39,162 nucleotides of DNA, taken from Lachnoclostridium sp. UBA1308 (GTDB lineage: Bacteria > Bacillota > Clostridia > Lachnospirales > Lachnospiraceae). The number at the start of each line of letters is the position of its first letter. The first letter of the stretch is position 1. Under the pieces are notes generated by a model. The model was given only the letters and a program-made list of their open reading frames with translations. It made no database searches and had not been told where the DNA came from. This document shows, one piece after another, positions 1 to 7,767 of this stretch. The position numbers and the translations under genes are program-made. The stretch lies in contig DBTU01000037.1 of the NCBI GenBank assembly GCA_002307215.1, positions 87,535 to 126,696 on the forward strand, written 5' to 3'.

Positions 1-18
1 TTCCTAATGGCTCGCATG
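1..18. repeat. 18-bp direct repeat, left edge copy
   Basis: The first 18 bases, TTCCTAATGGCTCGCATG, are identical and in the same orientation to the last 18 bases of the window (39145-39162). No third copy was noticed in between. It could be a dispersed intergenic repeat at which the assembly broke, a circular-contig overlap, or a chance of how the window was cut. No integrase lies nearby, so an attachment-site reading has no support here. Confidence 0.9.
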
Positions 19-88
19 ATTTTTGTGAGATTATTTTCGCATAAGACAACTCATTAATTTTCATAAATTTTATTTTATTCGATAAACA

Positions 89-155
89 GGTACATGAGGC
101 TGTTGCATCATCGCGTACAAAAATACAAGCTATATATTCAACAGCCTCATGTACC
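89..155 (-). terminator. Large hairpin downstream of nifJ
   Basis: A perfect 17-bp inverted repeat (89-105 with 139-155; arms begin GGTACATGAGGCTG) encloses a 33-nt loop, starting 18 bp after the nifJ stop codon. The position fits a transcription terminator or mRNA-stabilising 3' structure. The U-tract after the stem on the minus strand is poor (TGTTTATCG), so classical intrinsic termination is not certain. Confidence 0.6.
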
Positions 156-173
156 GTCACCTTTGCCATTAAA

Positions 174-3100
174 TTAAGGATTTGCGCCAGCCATTTGTTT
201 ATAGATTTCATATTTCTCTTTTGCATAAAGCTCCGCTTTTTTGAATAAATCTTCTGCTTGCTCCGGAAATGCCTTTTCCAGTGAGCTATAGCGGACCTGT
301 CCCATTAGAAAATCACGAAAGCTTTCGGTTGGCTCCTTTGAATCAAGGATAAACGGATTCTTTCCCTGCTCTTTTAGTTCAGGATTATAACGTAGGAGAT
401 GCCAATATCCACAGGCAACCGCTTTCTTAATGTTCTCCATACTTCTGCCCATACCCTCTTTAATTCCATGATTAATGCAAGGGGCATATGCTATTACTAT
501 GGAGGGACCGTGATGTTCCTCGGCTTCGCGAAGGGCTTTTATCAATTGTGAATTATCTGCATGAATACCTACCTGCGCTACATATACATTGCCATAGGTC
601 ATCATCATACGAGCTAAATCCTTCTTACCCTGCTTCTTACCGGAGGCTGCGAATTTTGCAATTGCTGCGGTAGGAGTTGATTTAGATGCCTGACCGCCGG
701 TATTAGAATATACCTCAGTATCAAATACCAGAACATTGACATCCTCACCGGAAGCCATAACATGATCGAGTCCGCCATATCCGATATCATACGCCCATCC
801 ATCACCGCCCAGCATCCAAATGGATCGTTTGATCAGATAATCTTTGTTCTCCTTAATTTCTTCCACCAGCTGTGTTATTTCCGTATCTGTAGACACAAAC
901 TGCTCTAATCTTTCAAGAACCTTTTTACTTGCTTCTTCCGAGGTTTTTCCATCCTCCTTATAATGAATCCAGTCATGGAAGGCCTCCTTTACTTTCTCTT
1001 CCACATTCATGGTATTTAACTTTCTCATATGACTCTCAAGTCTGTTACGAAGCTGTTTGACCGCTAGGTACATTCCGTATCCGAATTCAGCATTATCTTC
1101 AAAAAGAGAATTTGCCCATGCAGGACCTTTCCCTTCTCTTCCTGTAGTATAACCGGTACTTGGAGCCGAGGAGGCCCAGATGGAGGAACATCCGGTTGCA
1201 TTAGCAATCATCATGCGCTCCCCAAATAACTGAGTAAGAAGCCTAGCATAGGGCGTCTCTCCACAACCGGCGCAGGCACCTGAAAATTCGAGTAAGGGCT
1301 TTTTGAACTGACTATCCTTATACACCTGACCATAGGCGAGCTTATCTTTGAAGCTAATATGGGTACACGCAAATTCCCAATTTTCAATCTCCTTCGTCAA
1401 CTGAGTATCGATAGGTTGCATAATCAGTGCTTTTCCTTTTGCAGGACATACATCCGCACAGTTACCGCATCCGGTACAATCCATCGGACTGATTTGAATC
1501 TTATATTGATAACCTTCAAAATTCTTACCGGAAGCCTTCTTTGTGACAAAACCTTCGGGTGCGTGGGTAAGCTCTTCTTCATCAATCAGAAATGGGCGTA
1601 TGACGGCATGTGGACAGATATAGGCGCATTGATTGCACTGAATACAACGTTCTTCGATCCACTCAGGAACATTTACCGCAATACCGCGCTTTTCATAAGC
1701 AGTAATTCCGAGTGGAAAGGTACCATCCTCGATTCTCTTAAAAGCACTGACCGGTAAATCTCCACCCTTCATTTCAGACATTGGGCGCATGATCTTACGA
1801 ATGAATTCAGGCTCATCCTCTTCTTCTGAAGACTTGATTTCTATAGACTTCCACTCCTTCGGAACGGAGACTTTTTTTATTAAGCTAACACCTTGATCTA
1901 CGGCATCCTGATTCATTTTAACAATCTTTTCGCCTTTCTTACCATACATTTTATAGATTCCGGCTTTTAATTCCTTTACATAGACCTCCTCAGGTAATAC
2001 ATTCGTCAATTTAAAGAACGCACCCTGCATAATCATATTGATTCGGTTACCAAGCCCAATTTCTACTGCGATTTTGGTGGCATCTATGGTATAGAAGGTT
2101 ACCTCCTTTTCCGCAAGCTGCTTTTTCATGATGTCAGGCAGGTTTTTCTCCAGTTCCTCCCCTTCCCATAAGGTATTCAGGACAAATACTCCTCCCTTTC
2201 TGATACTCTGGAGAAGATCATATTTATTCACATAGGACTGATTATGGCAGGCCACATAATCAGCATGCGATACCAAATATGTGGACTTAATCGGTTCCTT
2301 ACCAAATCGAAGATGTGAGACTGTAAGACCACCTGATTTTTTGGAATCATAATCAAAATATGCCTGTACCTTTAAATCAGAGCATTCACCGATTATCTTT
2401 ATTGCCTGCTTGTTGGCACCGACCGTACCATCGGAGCCCAGGCCCCAAATCTGACAGGAAATCATATCTTCAGGCTCCGCCATGATGCCATTTACCGGTT
2501 GTAGTGAAGTCTTTGATACATCATCCGTAATTCCGATGGTGAATCCGTTCTTAGTCTTATCCTCCTTTAAATTATCGAATACTGCGGCAATATGACTTGG
2601 ATTTGTATCCTTTGAACCCAGTCCATATCTACCTCCGAAAATTTCAGGCGCTTGATCTGTTCCTTTATAACAGGAACATACATCAAGATATAAAGGCTCC
2701 CCCACAGCCCCGGGCTCCTTGGTCCGGTCAAGCACTGCAAGCTTTTTTACAGTCTTTGGCATACGGCTTAAGAAATGCTCCATAGAAAACGGACGATATA
2801 ATCGTACATTAATCAAGCCATATTTTTCTCCCTTATGATTAAAATAATCAATTGTTTGCTCTATTGTCTGGGTTACGGAGCCCATCGCCACGATAACATA
2901 CTCGGCATCACTCGAACCGTAATAATCGAATAATCCATAGGTTCGTCCTGTGTATTCAAATATTTTTTTCAGATAACCCTCTACAATCGGAATAATATCC
3001 TCATAAAATTGATTGGAGGCTTCCCTTCCTTGAAAATAGATATCCGAATTCTGAGCAGTTCCTCGGATTACAGGATGATTCGGTGAAAGTGCTCGGTCAC

Positions 3101-3710
3101 GGAATTCCTTCACCGCTTGCATATCAATCATTTCCGCATAATCCCTGTACTCCAAAGCTTCTATCTTCTGAACCTCATGTGAGGAACGAAAGCCATCAAA
3201 AAAATGAACGAAGGGCAGTCTGCCCTTAATTGCACTAAGATGTGCCACCGGAGCCAGATCGACAATCTCTTGAACAGAACCGGAGGCTAACATTGCACAT
3301 CCTGTCTGTCTTGTTGCCATAACATCCTGATGATCTCCAAAAATATTGAGTGCATGAGTAGCAAGTGCTCTTGCACTTACATGAATTACACCCGGAAGTA
3401 GTTCACCGGCTGTTTTGTACATATTCGGAATCATAAGTAATAATCCCTGGGATGCTGTAAAGGTTGTTGTAAGAGCCCCCGCTTGAAGAGATCCATGAAA
3501 TGCTCCCGAAGCTCCGGCTTCGGATTGCATCTCGACAACATTAACCTCCTGACCAAAGATGTTCTTTCTTCCATTCGCTGCCCATTCATCTGTAGATTCA
3601 GCCATTCCCGAAGAAGGGGTGATCGGATAAATCGCCGCAACCTCAGTGAAGGCATAGGCAGCATAAGCAGCGGCGGTATTTCCGTCAACCGTCATTAAAA
3701 TCTTAGACAT
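174..3710 (-). CDS. nifJ: Pyruvate:ferredoxin (flavodoxin) oxidoreductase, single-chain
   Basis: Converts pyruvate and CoA to acetyl-CoA and CO2 while reducing ferredoxin; the central fermentative enzyme of anaerobic Firmicutes, cytoplasmic. At 1178 residues it has the usual length of the fused homodimeric enzyme. Seen in order: the N-terminal TPP pyrimidine-binding domain with YPITPSS near residue 30; the transketolase C-like and CoA domains; a two-cluster ferredoxin domain with CIQCNQCAYICP near 689 and CTGCGNCADVCP near 743; and the TPP-diphosphate domain with CAGCGETPY near 813, a GDGWAYDIGYGG motif and NTGGQASKSTPT. The start is fixed by GGAGG six bases upstream of the ATG. The ribosome site lies in the 12 bp separating it from the small DUF3787 gene, so the two are very probably one transcript. 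Nothing appears truncated. Confidence 0.98.
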   Translation of the reverse strand: MSKILMTVDGNTAAAYAAYAFTEVAAIYPITPSSGMAESTDEWAANGRKNIFGQEVNVVEMQSEAGASGAFHGSLQAGALTTTFTASQGLLLMIPNMYKTAGELLPGVIHVSARALATHALNIFGDHQDVMATRQTGCAMLASGSVQEIVDLAPVAHLSAIKGRLPFVHFFDGFRSSHEVQKIEALEYRDYAEMIDMQAVKEFRDRALSPNHPVIRGTAQNSDIYFQGREASNQFYEDIIPIVEGYLKKIFEYTGRTYGLFDYYGSSDAEYVIVAMGSVTQTIEQTIDYFNHKGEKYGLINVRLYRPFSMEHFLSRMPKTVKKLAVLDRTKEPGAVGEPLYLDVCSCYKGTDQAPEIFGGRYGLGSKDTNPSHIAAVFDNLKEDKTKNGFTIGITDDVSKTSLQPVNGIMAEPEDMISCQIWGLGSDGTVGANKQAIKIIGECSDLKVQAYFDYDSKKSGGLTVSHLRFGKEPIKSTYLVSHADYVACHNQSYVNKYDLLQSIRKGGVFVLNTLWEGEELEKNLPDIMKKQLAEKEVTFYTIDATKIAVEIGLGNRINMIMQGAFFKLTNVLPEEVYVKELKAGIYKMYGKKGEKIVKMNQDAVDQGVSLIKKVSVPKEWKSIEIKSSEEEDEPEFIRKIMRPMSEMKGGDLPVSAFKRIEDGTFPLGITAYEKRGIAVNVPEWIEERCIQCNQCAYICPHAVIRPFLIDEEELTHAPEGFVTKKASGKNFEGYQYKIQISPMDCTGCGNCADVCPAKGKALIMQPIDTQLTKEIENWEFACTHISFKDKLAYGQVYKDSQFKKPLLEFSGACAGCGETPYARLLTQLFGERMMIANATGCSSIWASSAPSTGYTTGREGKGPAWANSLFEDNAEFGYGMYLAVKQLRNRLESHMRKLNTMNVEEKVKEAFHDWIHYKEDGKTSEEASKKVLERLEQFVSTDTEITQLVEEIKENKDYLIKRSIWMLGGDGWAYDIGYGGLDHVMASGEDVNVLVFDTEVYSNTGGQASKSTPTAAIAKFAASGKKQGKKDLARMMMTYGNVYVAQVGIHADNSQLIKALREAEEHHGPSIVIAYAPCINHGIKEGMGRSMENIKKAVACGYWHLLRYNPELKEQGKNPFILDSKEPTESFRDFLMGQVRYSSLEKAFPEQAEDLFKKAELYAKEKYEIYKQMAGANP

Positions 3711-3722
3711 AATTGCCTCCTT

Positions 3723-3917
3723 TTATAGTTTACTTCCATTATCTACCCAATCCTTGGCATCTTTGACGCGGTCTATTGAGGGCTTATTTACCTTGTCAAC
3801 TTCATAATATGTCTCTGCATCCTGCCAAGCGGCTGTTCCTTCGCAGTTCGTCGGTTTCTTAACATTTTGCCTCTTATTATTGATTCCTTGCGCGTTATCA
3901 TTACGATTGATAAACAT
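3723..3917 (-). CDS. DUF3787-family small protein (spore-surface type)
   Basis: A 64-residue hydrophilic protein. The C-terminal half carries the pattern TAAWQDAETYYEVDKVNKPS followed by RVKDAKDWVD, which I recognise as the DUF3787 signature (TAAW...KVSIPS...V..AKEWVD). Clostridial members are annotated as spore surface proteins (CDIF630_02480 family). No signal peptide or membrane segment is seen. The reading frame stays open 23 codons further upstream to 3986, but I place the start at the ATG at 3917 because AAAGGAGGA sits six bases before it and a TATAAT lies inside the longer version. It ends 12 bp before nifJ and is probably co-transcribed with it. A structural role on the spore is family knowledge, not seen in the sequence. 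Confidence 0.8.
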   Translation of the reverse strand: MFINRNDNAQGINNKRQNVKKPTNCEGTAAWQDAETYYEVDKVNKPSIDRVKDAKDWVDNGSKL

Positions 3918-3950
3918 CAGTTTCCTCCTTTTTCTGCTGTTTTGTGCAGC

Positions 3951-3956
3951 ATTATA
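3951..3956 (-). promoter_or_regulatory. Candidate -10 box for DUF3787-nifJ
   Basis: TATAAT on the minus strand, about 34 bp upstream of the DUF3787 ATG. No convincing -35 hexamer lies 16-19 bp upstream, so either it is activator-dependent or the true promoter is elsewhere. Confidence 0.3.
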
Positions 3957-4018
3957 TTCTGTTACATTGTTTCCTTCTTTCCTCATTCCTATTACATTCA
4001 GAGCATGTTTTATATGAA

Positions 4019-5356
4019 TTATTTAATTTGATTCTTATTCTCCTTATAATAGAGGACCCCTGCCAATATAATGCATAAACATATCAGAAAATAATAGATA
4101 AACAAGGGGTGTGTAATGCTTCCGGATAGGATAACCAGAGATCCGATGCTGGCCAGTATCGGTATCAAATAACCCTTTCCTTTTCCTTTAATCAGGCCCT
4201 TCTTCGTAAGCCTCATTACCGCAACATATAGTACAATATAATTCAGATAGCTTACTCCGATTGCAATCTCGGATACATCCCCTCTCATACCGAATTTTTG
4301 CGTCAAATAATGAATTCCCATCCACACAAGAGACAGCACATACGCCATGACAGCTGAATGAAGAGGCATTCCTCCAAGACGGTCATCCTCCTTCTTAAAG
4401 TATTCGCTGGCGAAAATCATATTACGCAAAGCCAGTGAATACGGCATTCGGATGAACCCAAGTACAAGTCCGTTTACAGTACCAAGAACTGATATTACTA
4501 CAAAGATCAATATTATCTTTGCTCCGATGTTCCCAAACAGCATTGTTGCTGCGGTAAATGCGGAGGCATCGCCCTGCTCCAGTACTTTGGGGGGTCCAAT
4601 TAAGTCAGAGATTCCAACAAAATATGCGATATAAGCAATCAAGATAACAAGAGGCGATATGGTAAGCGCTAGCGGAAGATTTCGCTTACTGTTTTTGATT
4701 TCATTACTGATAGAGGTCGCGACAATCCAACCATCAAAAGAAAATGCAATGGGTGCAAAGGCTGCAACCCATCCTAAGTTAGTCGTGGCATTTGAAAAGT
4801 TATTTACATCGTTTGAGATCTGACCACCTGTATTTCCAAGAAATAATCCGGCAACCGCAATAACAAGTAATGGTATTATCTTAATGATCATCGCTGTATT
4901 TTGAAAATAGCCTCCCAACTTAGCTGATAAGGTATTGAGGATAAATAGCACGGTTAGGCAGAGGGTACCTATGATAATTGTTCTCTCTAAGTTATATGCA
5001 AGCCCCGATAACTGGCTGATATAAATTCCCGTTACCCAAGCTACCACAGCCGAAAGTGTGGGAAGATACAAAAAAGTCTGAAACCATCCAAAGGCACAAG
5101 AGGTTCCGATTCCGACGAATTCCTCCGTATATGCAATCAGTCCGCCCGGCTTATCCGTCAGATTGGCAAGTTGTGATATCGCAAGACAGCCAAATACAAT
5201 TGCAATAGCAGCGATAATAAAAACTATTATGCCCAGTAGCACATTACCCTGCGTATAGCCAAGTACATTATCTGCTTTAAAAAAGATACCTGATCCGATT
5301 ACTATACCTGTAATCATGGTAATTGCCGTAAATAAACCATATTTTCTTTTATCCAT
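4019..5356 (-). CDS. APC-superfamily amino acid permease
   Basis: A polytopic inner-membrane amino acid transporter of 445 residues with about twelve hydrophobic segments. The N-terminus, KYGLFTAITMITGIVIGSGIFF, is the classic APC first helix with the unwound GxGIF substrate-binding motif, and resembles the LAT/SteT (serine/threonine exchanger) branch. Substrate cannot be read from sequence. The frame opens at 5383, but the ATG at 5356 (protein MDKRKYGLF...) has GGAGGG upstream and matches the normal family start; the upstream ATG at 5383 also has a possible AAGG site. It is separated from the DUF3787 gene by about 100 bp, so read-through into nifJ is possible but not shown. Confidence 0.88.
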   Translation of the reverse strand: MDKRKYGLFTAITMITGIVIGSGIFFKADNVLGYTQGNVLLGIIVFIIAAIAIVFGCLAISQLANLTDKPGGLIAYTEEFVGIGTSCAFGWFQTFLYLPTLSAVVAWVTGIYISQLSGLAYNLERTIIIGTLCLTVLFILNTLSAKLGGYFQNTAMIIKIIPLLVIAVAGLFLGNTGGQISNDVNNFSNATTNLGWVAAFAPIAFSFDGWIVATSISNEIKNSKRNLPLALTISPLVILIAYIAYFVGISDLIGPPKVLEQGDASAFTAATMLFGNIGAKIILIFVVISVLGTVNGLVLGFIRMPYSLALRNMIFASEYFKKEDDRLGGMPLHSAVMAYVLSLVWMGIHYLTQKFGMRGDVSEIAIGVSYLNYIVLYVAVMRLTKKGLIKGKGKGYLIPILASIGSLVILSGSITHPLFIYYFLICLCIILAGVLYYKENKNQIK

Positions 5357-5510
5357 ATACCCTCCGATCCTAAAATTTGTCATAGAGTATCCTTCCTATC
5401 TGTCGCATTAACTTTGCAGGCATGCCCTTGTGATTAGTTTGTGTCGAGGATTTCAGTCACAAAATCCTAATAAAAGCTAGTAAATATAAGAATGAAATCA
5501 TTGATACGGC

Positions 5511-5546
5511 AAAAAAGGAATACCTAGTATTCATTAGGTATTCCTT
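5511..5546 (-). terminator. Intrinsic terminator after the HEAT-like gene
   Basis: A perfect 12-bp stem (AAGGAATACCTA at 5515-5526 with its complement at 5535-5546) with an 8-nt loop. Read on the minus strand it is followed by six T (5516-5511), as expected for rho-independent termination of the gene ending at 5668. It separates that gene from the amino acid permease. Confidence 0.8.
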
Positions 5547-5667
5547 ATTATGTGCCAAATTTTAATTTTAATTTTATCGTAAAAAATATCTTTATATCAC
5601 ATCTGTTCATTTTAAATTATTGATTCTATATTTAATGCGAATACTTCCAATAACAAAAATCGTCCTT

Positions 5668-6294
5668 CTAAATATAAGTCTCAATCAACTTCTTCGTTTT
5701 TTTATCAAGAATTTCACCGGTTAACGCATTTGATATATAACAATCTATTTTCTTATGGGTTAAATGATCGGATAAGGGCGTATTCCTTCTTATATCAAGC
5801 AGAGCATATAGAATATCCGTCAGGATTAGTTTTCTCATCGTATCCTTCAACTGAGCTAAATCCATTTCTATAAGACGTCCTGCAATTAATTGATTAAGCT
5901 TTGGATGTACCGATGTAATCTTTGGTAATGCCTGAATACATTGACGTATCGTAATCGGCTTTTCATCTGCAAGTAGCGACAGATAGCTGTCTATCGTACT
6001 TTCCATCCTATCATCCATATCCCACTTTGCATTCTCAGCTATCAACATCAGTCCTATGCTGCGCTGATAAGAATTATCACTTTTCAACTTTTCAGTAAAG
6101 GTCTGCCAATATAGAAATACATCATCTGAAATTTGAGATCTAACTTGCAACAGTTGTAATGCCTTGTATCGGATTTTATCATCTTTTTCATTTAGCCACT
6201 GAACCAGGCAGAAAGTATCTTCCTTGCTGATTGTTTCTGATACTGACGCAAGATTTTCTTTATCAAGTTCTAATAAAGCCATTTCATCCATCAT
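5668..6294 (-). CDS. Hypothetical HEAT-repeat-like protein
   Basis: A 208-residue, almost entirely alpha-helical protein without signal peptide or membrane segments. Repeating helix pairs such as KIRYKALQLLQVRSQIS (about residues 40-57) and SYQRSIGLMLIAENAKWD (about 77-95) look like degenerate HEAT/ARM repeats, suggesting a protein-interaction scaffold. I do not recognise a named family and assign no function. The start is supported by GGAGAG seven bases upstream. It stands alone: a terminator follows and its own promoter precedes. Confidence 0.75.
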   Translation of the reverse strand: MMDEMALLELDKENLASVSETISKEDTFCLVQWLNEKDDKIRYKALQLLQVRSQISDDVFLYWQTFTEKLKSDNSYQRSIGLMLIAENAKWDMDDRMESTIDSYLSLLADEKPITIRQCIQALPKITSVHPKLNQLIAGRLIEMDLAQLKDTMRKLILTDILYALLDIRRNTPLSDHLTHKKIDCYISNALTGEILDKKTKKLIETYI

Positions 6295-6408
6295 AATTGC
6301 TCTCCATTCTCCGATATAACTATTATTTGTAAGACATTAAATTAAATATAATATTTTACCATTCAGATATCAAGACCCAATAACGCTTGCTACTTAATGC
6401 TTTCATAT

Positions 6409-6417
6409 ATTATACCA
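6409..6417 (-). promoter_or_regulatory. Extended -10 promoter for the HEAT-like gene
   Basis: On the minus strand, TGGTATAAT gives a perfect -10 box with the TGn extension; no good -35 is present, which extended -10 promoters tolerate. It lies about 115 bp upstream of the start codon. Confidence 0.45.
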
Positions 6418-6444
6418 AATTAAATCCGACATCAGTATGTTATA

Positions 6445-6510
6445 TTAAAGAAAGGAATGAACACAATTGTAGAAGTATTAAAGAAAGGAAAGAACACAAT
6501 TGTAGAAGTA
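6445..6510. repeat. 33-bp tandem duplication, two copies
   Basis: Two adjacent 33-bp units (6445-6477 and 6478-6510), beginning TTAAAGAAAGGA and ending AATTGTAGAAGTA, differ at a single base (T versus A at unit position 14). The unit is a multiple of three and is open on the plus strand, but no credible gene surrounds it. It lies between the nitronate monooxygenase stop and the HEAT-like gene's promoter. Confidence 0.95.
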
Positions 6511-6555
6511 TCAATGACTTTATATTACTCTTCCAATAATTCCTTGATTTAAGTT

Positions 6556-7611
6556 CTAATAGACAAGCTCCTCAAATATTTCTTTTACCGTCGTCATTTT
6601 CTCCAGTCGATGAACATTATCACCACAGAAAATCAACCCTTCCTCCAGATTCCCTTCCACAGCATTGGTTAACGCTTTTGTAATACAGTAGGGTGTATCC
6701 TTCGGATTGCAGTGTTCCAGACAATTAAAGCATTTTGTTATAGCTACTTTTTTTTCGCTGACCCCTTTTAGAAAGGTATTCATAATAGCACGACCCGGCA
6801 TACCTACAGGACTGATTACGATGCATACATCCTCTTCCTTTGCATTAAGATATGCATTCTTATATTCCTGACTTGCATCACATTCTTCGGTTACAACAAA
6901 TCGAGTCGAAATCTGCACCCCATCGGCACCAAGCGAAATCGCATGCTTGATATCTGTCTGATCGAAGATACCTCCTGCGATTATTACGGGAATATCCCGG
7001 TTATATTTCTCTTCAAATTCTTTTTTACATTCAATGATTCCGATCATCTCGGTATCATAATCAAGTTCATCTATATGGTCCAGCTGTTCTTTAGAAAACC
7101 CCAGATGCCCTCCGGCGTGCGGTCCCTCGATAACAAGAAAATCTGCTGTGGTCTTATATTTTTTATCCCACATCTTAAGAATGACAGATGCTGCTCTTAT
7201 ACTGGATACAATAGGTGCAATTTTTGTCTTAAAGCCCTTCACCAGTTCAGGAAGAGTAATTGGAAGTCCGGCTCCCGATATAATAACATCCGCTCCACCC
7301 TCGCAAGCAGCCTTAACATAACGTTCGAATTGCTTCGTTGCTACCATAATATTAACACCGACAATACCGCCCTGTGCAATTTCCTTCGCTAACTTTAAAT
7401 GTTTTTTTATTGCACCTAAGTTCGTCTCAATCTGATGCTTGTCAAAATCCGGTTCATCGTAACCGATCTGCGCAGTTGAGATAATACCGATACCACCTTC
7501 TCTTGCAACAGCCCCGGCCAGTCTTGACCTGCTTACACCTACGCCCATCCCACCTTGGATTATTGGAAATCTGGCTGTCAGTTCACCGATTACTAATGGT
7601 TTCATATTCAT
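6556..7611 (-). CDS. Nitronate monooxygenase / FabK-like FMN flavoprotein
   Basis: A 351-residue TIM-barrel flavoprotein of the 2-nitropropane dioxygenase family, which also contains enoyl-ACP reductase II (FabK). Seen: FPIIQGGMGVGVS near residue 15; GVNIMVATKQF near 99; ISGAGLP near 131; EGPHAGGHLGF near 182, containing the His expected near the flavin; and the phosphate-binding GGIFD...LGADGVQISTRF near 232-258. A C-terminal cysteine cluster, CFNCLEHCNPKDTPYC near 306-321, could hold a metal. Such proteins either oxidise alkyl nitronates or act in lipid metabolism; sequence alone does not decide. GGAG nine bases upstream supports the start. A FabT-like box in the leader favours a link to fatty-acid metabolism. 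Confidence 0.85.
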   Translation of the reverse strand: MNMKPLVIGELTARFPIIQGGMGVGVSRSRLAGAVAREGGIGIISTAQIGYDEPDFDKHQIETNLGAIKKHLKLAKEIAQGGIVGVNIMVATKQFERYVKAACEGGADVIISGAGLPITLPELVKGFKTKIAPIVSSIRAASVILKMWDKKYKTTADFLVIEGPHAGGHLGFSKEQLDHIDELDYDTEMIGIIECKKEFEEKYNRDIPVIIAGGIFDQTDIKHAISLGADGVQISTRFVVTEECDASQEYKNAYLNAKEEDVCIVISPVGMPGRAIMNTFLKGVSEKKVAITKCFNCLEHCNPKDTPYCITKALTNAVEGNLEEGLIFCGDNVHRLEKMTTVKEIFEELVY

Positions 7612-7641
7612 ATAGTACCACTCCTTACAGATCTAAATTTT

Positions 7642-7726
7642 ACTTTGATAATCAAACTATATCGATTTTTAAAACCGGTTTCAACCGGACAAATTAATTA
7701 TATATTGATTATAGAGGTTATGTCAA
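7642..7726 (-). promoter_or_regulatory. Promoter with two palindromic operators for the NMO/FabK-like gene
   Basis: On the minus strand TTGACA (7726-7721), an 18-bp spacer and TATAAT (7702-7697) form a near-consensus sigma-A promoter. Just after the expected start of transcription lies the perfect palindrome CCGGTT-TC-AACCGG (7675-7688). Further down the leader (7642-7658) is AGTTTGATTATCAAAGT (minus strand), which contains the TTTGATTATCAAA core of the FabT (MarR-family) operator for fatty-acid synthesis genes. The second site's identity is by recalled consensus; the regulators themselves are not in the window. Confidence 0.7.
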
Positions 7727-7767
7727 GATGTAGTAGCCTATATTTCTATTTTATCTGGTTATTATTA

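Noticed and set aside
1359..1757. 132-codon plus-strand frame within nifJ
   Set aside because: Antisense shadow of the ferredoxin domain; composition is that of a reverse-complemented gene and no ribosome site is present.
6457..6552. A 31-codon plus-strand frame (MNTIVEVLKKGK...) across the tandem repeat
   Set aside because: The purine-rich AAAGG abuts the ATG with no proper spacing, there is no conserved motif, and the frame is explained by the 33-bp duplication.
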